Shown here one piece after another: positions 1 through 5,244 of a DNA stretch of 9,184 nucleotides; the first letter of the stretch is position 1; each line of letters starts with the position of its first letter. Source of the DNA: Thermodesulfobacteriota bacterium (GTDB lineage: Bacteria; Desulfobacterota; DSM-4660; Desulfatiglandales; Desulfatiglandaceae). Position numbers and translations under genes: made by a program. The notes beneath the pieces were generated by a model. It did no database searches. It saw only the letters and a list, made by a program, of their open reading frames with translations, and was not told where the DNA came from. Location: positions 1-9,184 of the forward strand of contig JANQDY010000150.1 of assembly GCA_028278625.1 (NCBI GenBank), read 5' to 3'.

Positions 1-48
1 GCCCAACACCAGAACAAACATGCCCGCCAACTTGATCCGCTTTTTCAT
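1..48 (-). CDS. Exported protein, N-terminal signal peptide only (cut by window edge)
   Basis: Only the first 16 codons are present, reading MKKRIKLAGMFVLVLG: a Lys/Arg-rich n-region followed by a hydrophobic stretch, as in a Sec signal peptide or lipoprotein leader. The ATG at 48 (minus) has a strong Shine-Dalgarno AGGAAGG at 60-54, five bases upstream. A promoter and a copy of the ATTATCGATAAT palindrome lie about 200 nt upstream, so it probably belongs to the same regulon as the molybdenum hydroxylase operon. A periplasmic solute-binding protein (TRAP or ABC type) for the pathway substrate is a reasonable guess from context, but the mature protein is not visible and nothing in the sequence proves it. 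Confidence 0.6.
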   Translation of the reverse strand, partial: MKKRIKLAGMFVLVLG

Positions 49-160
49 ACGCCCCTTCCTTTCCTTTTGCCAAGAGTTAACCGTAATTGTGCCGTGGGCC
101 TTTCCACAGCAATCCCCTTAGACACTCTCAATTTGGTATTCAAAGCGAGAGCTTTTCAAG

Positions 161-186
161 CTTCCGGCGTCAGACGCCCGCGGAAG
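161..186 (-). other. Hairpin in the leader of the cut exported-protein gene
   Basis: CTTCCG at 161-166 pairs with CGGAAG at 181-186, and GCGT at 167-170 pairs with ACGC at 174-177 around a CAG loop, leaving bases 178-180 bulged. It is about ten base pairs, mostly G-C, and sits in the presumed untranslated leader. It has no U-tract on either side, so a simple terminator is unlikely. It may be an mRNA-stabilising or regulatory structure. Pairing was found by eye only. Confidence 0.3.
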
Positions 187-243
187 ACATGATCACCAGT
201 AAACAGATCCTCAATTATCTAACAGAGTTATGAGTGTACCGTT

Positions 244-273
244 TATATATTATCGATAATAGATTTTTGTCAA
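244..273 (-). promoter_or_regulatory. Promoter of the cut exported-protein gene
   Basis: On the minus strand a perfect -35 TTGACA lies at 273-268. A spacer of 18 places a TATATA -10 at 249-244; the AT-rich run allows other registers, with TATAAA two bases further on. The operator palindrome at 249-260 occupies the spacer, so a bound repressor would exclude sigma-70 RNA polymerase. The arrangement mirrors the promoter of the molybdenum hydroxylase operon at 1328-1356. Confidence 0.55.
249..260. promoter_or_regulatory. Operator copy 1 (ATTATCGATAAT), upstream of cut gene
   Basis: This is a perfect 12-bp palindrome, 14 bp as TATTATCGATAATA at 248-261. Identical 12-mers occur at 1069-1080 and 1338-1349 and nowhere else in the window. 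The probable ligand is the GntR/FCD protein encoded at 365-1012, since small palindromes in promoters are usual for that family and one copy precedes the regulator gene itself. The assignment rests on position and repetition, not on a known motif. Confidence 0.65.
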
Positions 274-364
274 GGTTTTTTTTCCCTTGTTTGAATATCG
301 TCAGGCCTACAAATATGGTGTTTTTAAATAATTACGAATTGCTACGTTGTTCGGGAAACGCTGG

Positions 365-1012
365 CTAAAGATAGTTGGTGAAGTACTGAAATGCGAAATC
401 ATAGTGGGCTTTGAGCTTGGCTCTGGCCTCGTTCGCATTTCCGCCAATAATCGCTTCAATAATCGGTGGATGGTATTTAATCATCTTGTCAATGGGGATT
501 TGAAACCCGCGGAGTGCCCTTTCAACCCTGGATTGGATTTGCAGAGAGTCCCAGATTTTTAACATTGTTTCATTTTCAGAAAGACTGATTAATCGTCTGT
601 GAAATTCATGATCTATTCTTGAATACTCTTTGATGTCATCATTTTTGACAGTATTTTCGAGCCTGGTTTGTATTAATTTGAATTCGTTTACATTTTTGGT
701 GAGAGCCGCCATGCCGGTTTCGATGGAAAACAGTTCCAGAGCTTCTCTCACCCTAAATGCCTCATGCATTTCTTTGGTGCTGAATGCCTTGACTCTTGCA
801 CCGGTATGAGGCTTGTGCTCTATATAGCCCATTGCTTCAAGTGCTCGAATCGCCTCCCTCACCGGCGCTTGACTTGTCTCCATTTCAGTGGCAACTTGAA
901 GTTCCTTAATTCTGTCTCCGGGTTTCAGTTCACCGGTTACAATCCTTTGCAACAGGATCTGCAGTATTTGATCCTTAAAGCTTGTCCGCTTGATTTTCTT
1001 GTCACCAGTCAA
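365..1012 (-). CDS. GntR-family (FadR/FCD subfamily) transcriptional regulator
   Basis: The 215-residue protein has an N-terminal winged helix-turn-helix at about residues 10-75, including the family segment QAPVREAIRALEAMGYIE at 48-65. An all-helical FCD effector domain spans about 80-210. The FCD metal-site residues appear intact: D134, H138, H181 and H203. These domains bind a metal and a small carboxylate-type effector that alters DNA binding. The start is TTG at 1012: GGAGA at 1025-1021 is eight bases upstream, the nearest ATG (1020) is out of frame, and a stop lies in frame at 1033-1031. It is divergent from the molybdenum hydroxylase operon and codirectional with the cut gene. It probably represses both, and itself, through the three ATTATCGATAAT sites. 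The effector may be the hydroxylase substrate or product, which is inferred. Confidence 0.93.
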   Translation of the reverse strand: MTGDKKIKRTSFKDQILQILLQRIVTGELKPGDRIKELQVATEMETSQAPVREAIRALEAMGYIEHKPHTGARVKAFSTKEMHEAFRVREALELFSIETGMAALTKNVNEFKLIQTRLENTVKNDDIKEYSRIDHEFHRRLISLSENETMLKIWDSLQIQSRVERALRGFQIPIDKMIKYHPPIIEAIIGGNANEARAKLKAHYDFAFQYFTNYL

Positions 1013-1068
1013 TCCGACATTCTCCGATTTTCATAAAATTCAGATGTTAAAGGGAAACATGGCATATC

Positions 1069-1080
1069 ATTATCGATAAT
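1069..1080. promoter_or_regulatory. Operator copy 2 (ATTATCGATAAT), upstream of the GntR-type gene
   Basis: This is the second perfect copy of the 12-bp palindrome, 57 bp before the regulator start codon. It lies just downstream of the presumed -10, near the expected transcription start, which fits autorepression. The flanks (CATATC on the left, ATGTAATATG on the right) are AT-rich and partly symmetric, but the perfect palindrome is limited to 12 bp here, against 20 bp for copy 3. Confidence 0.6.
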
Positions 1081-1108
1081 ATGTAATATGCTGTACCGTT
1101 AATGTCAA
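1080..1108 (-). promoter_or_regulatory. Probable promoter of the GntR-type gene
   Basis: On the minus strand a perfect -35 TTGACA lies at 1108-1103. With a 17-base spacer the -10 is TACATA at 1085-1080, a weak match that abuts operator copy 2. The -35 is convincing and the -10 is not, so the exact register is uncertain. The resulting leader to the TTG start would be about 60 nt. Confidence 0.4.
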
Positions 1109-1129
1109 GGCCATCAAGGGACGAATATC

Positions 1130-1255
1130 ATGTCATCCTTTTCCAAAGAAAGTGTCCGGTTGTTCCGAAGTCAGCGGCCCACTGAATCGGAGCAGGGCTA
1201 CGACGGTTATCTATTATTTCTCAGAAGTATTGTCGTCGGTCAAGGGAGAACGTAA
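1130..1255 (+). CDS. Doubtful 41-residue small ORF
   Basis: ATG at 1130 opens a 41-codon frame ending at TAA 1253-1255. It is preceded by AAGGGA (1116-1121), eight bases upstream of the start, and followed by a 7-bp hairpin at 1261-1277. The peptide begins MSSFSKESVRLFRSQRP, is basic at the start and has a hydrophobic patch (YLLFLRSIVV). I recognise no family and no clear promoter. It could be a chance frame or a remnant. It is listed because it has a plausible ribosome binding site and fills the unexplained gap between the two operators. Confidence 0.18.
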   Translation: MSSFSKESVRLFRSQRPTESEQGYDGYLLFLRSIVVGQGRT

Positions 1256-1260
1256 TTTTC

Positions 1261-1277
1261 TGAAGGGCCTCCCTTCA
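1261..1277. other. Short perfect hairpin, possible weak terminator
   Basis: TGAAGGG at 1261-1267 pairs with CCCTTCA at 1271-1277 around a CCT loop. It lies six bases after the small ORF stop codon. The following bases (TTTGTG) give only a very short U-tract, so termination would be weak. The structure is symmetric and could act on either strand. Confidence 0.25.
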
Positions 1278-1327
1278 TTTGTGCCTTTCCATTGGGTAGG
1301 AAAATACCAAACGGACCAAAATCATAC

Positions 1328-1356
1328 TTGACAATATATTATCGATAATATATAAA
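1328..1356 (+). promoter_or_regulatory. Strong sigma-70-type promoter of the molybdenum hydroxylase operon
   Basis: A perfect -35 TTGACA lies at 1328-1333, then exactly 17 bases, then the -10 TATAAA at 1351-1356. The 20-bp palindrome at 1334-1353 fills the whole spacer and runs into the -10. This predicts a strong basal promoter held off by a repressor, with transcription starting near 1363 and a leader of about 140 nt before the first gene. Confidence 0.8.
1334..1353. promoter_or_regulatory. Operator copy 3, 20-bp perfect palindrome in the operon promoter
   Basis: ATATATTATCGATAATATAT is a perfect 20-bp palindrome with the shared 12-bp core at 1338-1349. It is the longest and most symmetric of the three copies and lies between -35 and -10, so binding would block RNA polymerase directly. 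It is probably the main target of the GntR/FCD regulator encoded 300 bp away. Confidence 0.75.
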
Positions 1357-1363
1357 ATCAAAA

Positions 1364-1493
1364 CCATGCTAATGACCTGATTTCAGGCAACATGGAAAGA
1401 AGGGGTTGGGAAATCCGCTCCTTGGCAATGTGATCACGGTGGCGGCTTTATATTATCCTTACATTCTGGGGTGACAACCATCCCGCATGGGAG
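1364..1493 (+). promoter_or_regulatory. Structured 5' leader of the hydroxylase operon
   Basis: Several pairings are visible by eye. CCATG 1364-1368 pairs with CATGG 1391-1395, enclosing CCTGA/TCAGG at 1376-1387, right at the predicted mRNA start. AAGGGG 1400-1405 can pair with CTCCTT 1418-1423. GGGGTG 1468-1473 can pair with CATCCC 1479-1484, while TCCC 1481-1484 can instead pair with GGGA 1489-1492, which is part of the ribosome binding site GGGAG of the first gene. The last two exclude each other, as in a translational switch. I cannot match it to a known riboswitch class; a Moco-type RNA would fit the operon but I did not recognise its consensus. Confidence 0.3.
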
Positions 1494-1501
1494 AAAAAAC
1501 C

Positions 1502-2350
1502 ATGTCAAATCAGCATTTTTTTGCACCTGTAGATCTCAATGAGGCCTGTTTGCTGCTTGCGGATGAGGCCATCCGGCCCCTTGCCCTTGCCGGCGGAACG
1601 GATGTAATGGTCCGCTTCAACCGTCATCGGCGCCGACGCGAGGAGACACTGGTCTTTCTGGGCAAGCTCGGCCTGGACACCATTCGGGAAAAGGACCACA
1701 AGCTGCTAATAGGCGCCTGCGCACCCTTGAGCCGGATCATCGGTTCCGCCTCAGTCAGGGAAAAGGCGCCGCTTCTGGCCAAAGCCTGTGCCGAGATGGC
1801 CTCGCCGGCCATTCGAAACGCCGCAACCCTTGGGGGCAATGTTGTCACCAATGCCCGGCATGCGGACGGCGTGGCGGCCCTTACGGCACTCGATGCGAAT
1901 GTGGTCATCGCTTCAACGGAAGGGGAACGAACCATCCCCATGGATGAATTCCCGGGTCTGCCCAAAAAAGATAGACTTTCGGGCGGCGGCGTTGTCAAAC
2001 ACTTCATCATTGAACCCTTGGGACCCAATGAAAAATGGGCCTGGGAAAAGCTCCGACAGAGAAAGGGTGAAAGCCGCAGTGTGGTCACCGTCAGCATGCG
2101 GGCGGAAATGGAGAATGAAAGAATCAAGACCCTTCGTCTGGTGATTGGCTGCATGGGCCCCCACCCGTTTCTCTCAAAATCGGCGGCCCGATTGGCTGTG
2201 GGCAAAATACCCGATGCGGCACTGTCAAAAGCCGTGGCTGAAAGCGTGCTAAAGGAGTGCAGCCCCGCCAGCGACGCAAGGGCGACCGCCTGGTACCGTG
2301 AAAGAGCGACCGTCGCGTTAATTGAGCGTGTCTTTTCCCAATTGAATTAA
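1502..2350 (+). CDS. Molybdenum hydroxylase FAD-binding subunit (CoxM/XdhB family)
   Basis: The 282-residue protein passes electrons from the [2Fe-2S] subunit through FAD to an outside acceptor. The FAD-binding motifs of the family are present: AGGTD at residues 30-34, IGA at 70-72, and SPAIRNAATLGGN ending at 113. A C-terminal CO-dehydrogenase-flavoprotein-like domain fills roughly 175-280. The length is normal, and the [4Fe-4S] insertion seen in 4-hydroxybenzoyl-CoA reductase is not apparent. The start at 1502 is preferred because GGGAG (1489-1493) is eight bases upstream. An in-frame ATG at 1487 would add five residues but has a poorer ribosome site. It is the first gene of the operon, and the next start is 15 nt after its stop. 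The enzyme class is certain; the substrate is not. Confidence 0.93.
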   Translation: MSNQHFFAPVDLNEACLLLADEAIRPLALAGGTDVMVRFNRHRRRREETLVFLGKLGLDTIREKDHKLLIGACAPLSRIIGSASVREKAPLLAKACAEMASPAIRNAATLGGNVVTNARHADGVAALTALDANVVIASTEGERTIPMDEFPGLPKKDRLSGGGVVKHFIIEPLGPNEKWAWEKLRQRKGESRSVVTVSMRAEMENERIKTLRLVIGCMGPHPFLSKSAARLAVGKIPDAALSKAVAESVLKECSPASDARATAWYRERATVALIERVFSQLN

Positions 2351-2365
2351 GTGAAGAGGTGCAAA

Positions 2366-2845
2366 ATGGCCTTACTGGAAATTAAAGTAAATGGAAGATC
2401 CCACCGGCTCGAAGTGGAACCTGCCGCAAACCTGGTGACGGTCTTACGTGAGCAACTGTTCATCACGGGCCCCAAGGTGGGTTGCGAGACCGGAGACTGC
2501 GGCACCTGCAACGTCATTATTGACGGTAAGCTCAGACGCGCCTGTTTGACCAATGCTTTGAGCGTTAACGGTGCAGACATCACCACCATCGAGGGTGTCG
2601 GCGAAAAGGGGTCGCTGCATCCGCTGCAGACCAGTTTCTACGAGAATTACGCCTCCCAGTGCGGTTACTGCACGCCGGGAATGATCATGGCATCCAAAGC
2701 GCTCCTGGACCAAAATCCCAATCCCAGTGAACCCGAAATAAAGGAGGCTCTTTCGGGCAACCTGTGCCGTTGCACCGGTTATGTGAACATCATCAAAGCG
2801 GTCAAGAATGCGGCAAGCACGTCCGGCCAAGGAGGTGAAAAATGA
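2366..2845 (+). CDS. Molybdenum hydroxylase [2Fe-2S] subunit (CoxS/XdhC-type ferredoxin subunit)
   Basis: The 159-residue iron-sulfur subunit carries both clusters of the family. The plant-ferredoxin-type N-terminal domain has C40, C45, C48 and C60 in the pattern C-ETGD-CGTC. The helical C-terminal domain has C99, C102, C134 and C136 in QCGYCTPGM and CRCTGY, with Q98 next to the pterin. All eight cysteines are present, so the electron path from Mo to FAD looks complete. Length matches the family. The start is ATG 2366 with AGAGGTG at 2355-2361; an in-frame GTG at 2351 is less likely. It follows the FAD gene by 15 nt, and its TGA overlaps the ATG of the next gene (ATGA), so the two are translationally coupled. 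The protein is cytoplasmic, with no signal peptide. Confidence 0.96.
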   Translation: MALLEIKVNGRSHRLEVEPAANLVTVLREQLFITGPKVGCETGDCGTCNVIIDGKLRRACLTNALSVNGADITTIEGVGEKGSLHPLQTSFYENYASQCGYCTPGMIMASKALLDQNPNPSEPEIKEALSGNLCRCTGYVNIIKAVKNAASTSGQGGEK

Positions 2846-4206
2846 GCGATCTGAAGGTGATCGGCCAGAGCAAAAGGCGTTATGACGGCCTCGGACACGT
2901 CACCGGAGAAGCCACTTATGTGGACGACGTTTTCATTCCGGGCACACTGGCGGTAAGGGCGCTCCGCTCTCCGGTACATAAGGGTATCATCAAAAACCTG
3001 GACGTCACCAAAGCTGAAAACCTGGCGGGTGTTCACGGGGTCGTCACCCACAAGGATGTCCCTTGCAACACCTACGGCTATCTGACCCTCGATCAGCTGG
3101 TTCTGGCCGAAGACGCCGTGCGCTACAAGGGGGAACCCATCGCAGCGGTGGCAGCCGACACAGTGGAGATCGCCAATGAAGCGATTTCCCTCATGGCGCT
3201 GGAAATCGAGAAACAAACCCCCGTCTTTGACCCGGAAGAGGCGATCAAGCCCGAAGCCCCCAAAGTGCGGCCCGAAGGCAATGTGCTCATGGTGGGCGAA
3301 CGGCCCTACCGCCTGGTATATAACGGCGATATTGAAAAGGGCTTTGATGAAGCCGATGAAATCATTGAAAACGATTTCTTCTTTCCCTCTCAGGAGCATG
3401 CCCCCATGGAAACCCAGGTGAGCCTTGCCGTGCCCGCCGGGGATTCCCGGCTGACCATCTATACGGTGACCCAGGGGCTCTATTTCCTCCTGAAGCAGAT
3501 TCAGCGCATCCTCGGGCAGGGGGATGACGTTTCCAGCCGCTGGTCCCAGCGCCACCAGTACACCCATCACGGGCTCGGCTTCTCCGATATCAAATACATC
3601 AGCTGTAACGTCGGCGGCGCCTTTGGCGGCAAAACCGAGCTCCATGCCGATGCCATTGCCGCTTTGATGGCCCTTAAAACCGGGAAACCATGCAAATGGC
3701 GCTGGACCCGTGAAGAGGAACAGCTCTATTCGGCCCGGCACAGTCCCTGGAAAATGCATTTCAAGGACGGTGTTACAAAGGACGGGCGGATCATTGCGCG
3801 ACAGATCTTTACCCGCCATGACGCAGGGGCCTACACCGGGCTCAGTTCCTATGTGGTGGACAAGCACGCCTACTATGTGGCCGGTCCCTATTATCTGCCA
3901 AATGTAGAGGTCAAGTGCCAGGTGGTCTATACCAACAAGGTTCCCACCGGTGCCATACGCGGTTTCGGGGTCACTCCGGGCACCTACGCCTGCGAGATTC
4001 AGATGAACATGATTGCGGAAAAACTAGGTGTTGATCCCTGGGAGCTGCGCTTCATCAATGCCATGCGAAACGGGGATCAACTGGCCACCCGCACAAAACT
4101 GGAAAGTGTCTATCTCATCGAAACCATGCAAAAACTGGCCGAAATATGCGACCACCCGCTGAGTGCTGAATTTGCGGCCATGAACTCGGACCCCAGGGAG
4201 GCATAA
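2842..4206 (+). CDS. Molybdenum hydroxylase large molybdopterin subunit (N-terminal half, NdhL-like)
   Basis: The 454-residue protein corresponds to the N-terminal half of CoxL/XdhA-type catalytic subunits: an aldehyde oxidase/xanthine dehydrogenase a/b hammerhead domain (about 15-125), then the first molybdopterin-binding domain (about 150-440). Visible motifs are YKGEPIAAV, QEHAPMETQ, GGAFGGK at 258-264 and GAIRGFG at 370-376, with R373 at the conserved active-site arginine position. It stops at the border where single-chain homologues continue into the second Mo domain, which is encoded by the next gene after one base. Residues 226-244 (QGDDVSSRWSQRHQYTHHG) are extra compared with the usual 13-residue link between the LG helix end and the GGxFGG motif. 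The start overlaps the previous stop, with GGAGGTG at 2831-2837. Order and sizes resemble Eubacterium barkeri nicotinate dehydrogenase, but the substrate is not proven. Confidence 0.92.
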   Translation: MSDLKVIGQSKRRYDGLGHVTGEATYVDDVFIPGTLAVRALRSPVHKGIIKNLDVTKAENLAGVHGVVTHKDVPCNTYGYLTLDQLVLAEDAVRYKGEPIAAVAADTVEIANEAISLMALEIEKQTPVFDPEEAIKPEAPKVRPEGNVLMVGERPYRLVYNGDIEKGFDEADEIIENDFFFPSQEHAPMETQVSLAVPAGDSRLTIYTVTQGLYFLLKQIQRILGQGDDVSSRWSQRHQYTHHGLGFSDIKYISCNVGGAFGGKTELHADAIAALMALKTGKPCKWRWTREEEQLYSARHSPWKMHFKDGVTKDGRIIARQIFTRHDAGAYTGLSSYVVDKHAYYVAGPYYLPNVEVKCQVVYTNKVPTGAIRGFGVTPGTYACEIQMNMIAEKLGVDPWELRFINAMRNGDQLATRTKLESVYLIETMQKLAEICDHPLSAEFAAMNSDPREA

Positions 4207-4207
4207 A

Positions 4208-5221
4208 ATGAAAAAGCGCGGAAAAGGTCTCGCTTCTGCTTTTTATCCAACAGGCATGGGCGGTGGCGGCGATTTCACCAATGCAGTGGTCAAAATCAAG
4301 CCGGACGGCTCAGCAGACCTTATAACGGGGACGGTTGAGCTGGGACAGGGCTCGGGAACCGTATTGCCCATGATGGTGGCCGAAGTGCTGGGCATTGATT
4401 ATGAACAGGTGCGTTTTACCCATACCGACACTGATGCCACGGCCATCTGTTTCGGCACCTTTGCCAGTCGGGTCACCTTTTACGCCGGAAATGCGGTCAT
4501 GCAGGCGGCAAAGAACGCACTGGATGTCATTTTCAAACTGGCGGCACCGGACCTGGGTGTTGAACCCGGCCAACTGGAAGCGGCAGACGGCAAGATCAGG
4601 GTGAAGGGAGAGCCCGGCAGATTCCTGACCATGGGCGATGTGGCAATGAAGGGCCTTTATGAGACCCATGCGTTCGTCGTGGGCACAGCCACCTATGGGC
4701 GGCCCAAAGCCATACCAGACCCGGAAACCGGCGCCTGTGATCCTTTGGCCACCGTTGCCTGGGCATCGGTCCGGATCGAAGTAGAAGTGGACACGGACAC
4801 CGGTGAAGTCACAATTTTAGACAGCAAGAGCGTTTACGACGTGGGCAAAGCCATCAATCCGGAAATGGCCCGTTCCCAGGTGGAAGGGGGTGCCGTTATG
4901 GGGATGAGCTGGGCGGTTTTGGAAAACCTCTATCCCAATTATCCGGATCCCAAGCATCAACCCCGGGATTTCAGTCAATATATGCTCACAACGGCCATGG
5001 ACATCCCAGAGCTCCAGACGGAGATGGTTGAATGCCCATCAACGGAAGGCCCTTACGGTGCCAAAGGCATCGGCGAAATGACGGCAAATCCTCCGGGTCC
5101 GGCGGTGGTTAGCGCGGTGCATGATGCCATCGGTGTCTGGATCACGGATATTCCCATTACGCCGGAAAAAGTGCTCAGGGCTTTGGCGGAGAAGGAAAGA
5201 GCCGAGGCAGTGATCGAGTGA
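4208..5221 (+). CDS. Molybdenum hydroxylase medium molybdopterin subunit (C-terminal half, NdhM-like)
   Basis: The 337-residue protein is the second molybdopterin-binding domain of the catalytic subunit. It starts at MKKRGKGLA, which corresponds to the KRGxG segment inside undivided homologues. GQG at 46-48 (pterin contact) and ASRVTFYAGNAV at 86-97 are conserved. The general-base glutamate is E290 in GAKGIGEM (codon 5075-5077), so the enzyme should be active. The gene has its own Shine-Dalgarno AGGGAGG (4195-4201) and begins one base after the stop of the large-subunit gene, in a different frame. With a separate ribosome site and no missing residues at the junction, this looks like a genuine gene split. 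The protein must assemble with the 454-residue subunit to form one Mo site. Confidence 0.92.
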   Translation: MKKRGKGLASAFYPTGMGGGGDFTNAVVKIKPDGSADLITGTVELGQGSGTVLPMMVAEVLGIDYEQVRFTHTDTDATAICFGTFASRVTFYAGNAVMQAAKNALDVIFKLAAPDLGVEPGQLEAADGKIRVKGEPGRFLTMGDVAMKGLYETHAFVVGTATYGRPKAIPDPETGACDPLATVAWASVRIEVEVDTDTGEVTILDSKSVYDVGKAINPEMARSQVEGGAVMGMSWAVLENLYPNYPDPKHQPRDFSQYMLTTAMDIPELQTEMVECPSTEGPYGAKGIGEMTANPPGPAVVSAVHDAIGVWITDIPITPEKVLRALAEKERAEAVIE

Positions 5222-5244
5222 TCGAAGGGACGCTGTTTTTAGGA

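Larger units (their letters stand above)
49..364. other. Intergenic region with promoter, operator and long leader
   Basis: There is no coding sequence here. On the minus strand it holds the TTGACA promoter and operator at 244-273, then a leader of roughly 190 nt to the ATG at 48. The leader contains a hairpin at 161-186 (CTTCCG/CGGAAG outer stem, GCGT/ACGC inner stem, three-base loop, three-base bulge). The 3' end of the GntR gene lies at 365, and I see no convincing terminator between it and the promoter, so readthrough from the regulator gene into the cut gene is possible. The stretch 290-364 is AT-rich and otherwise featureless. Confidence 0.6.
1013..1501. other. Divergent regulatory region between gntR-type gene and hydroxylase operon
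   Basis: From left to right it holds the Shine-Dalgarno of the regulator gene (1021-1025), operator copy 2 (1069-1080), a minus-strand TTGACA (1108-1103), a doubtful 41-codon ORF (1130-1255), a GAAGGG/CCCTTC hairpin (1261-1277), the strong operon promoter with operator copy 3 (1328-1356), and a structured leader of about 140 nt (1363-1501). A half operator, ATATTATC, lies at 1450-1457. The long distance between the two promoters leaves about 200 bp (1110-1327) whose role is unclear. Confidence 0.6.

Noticed and set aside
271..289. CAAGG-T8-CCCTTG as a terminator for the GntR-type gene
   Set aside because: The T-run is in the loop and not after the stem, the stem is only five base pairs, and the segment includes the -35 region of the next promoter.
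2779..3867. A 362-codon open frame on the minus strand
   Set aside because: It lies opposite the large molybdopterin subunit, which has clear family motifs. The minus-frame protein shows none, so it is a shadow of a high-GC third-position gene.
4195..4210. Frameshift or sequencing error as the cause of the split Mo subunit
   Set aside because: The downstream gene has a proper Shine-Dalgarno and ATG, the junction is at a domain border, and a natural precedent for the split exists in nicotinate dehydrogenase. Read data could still overturn this.
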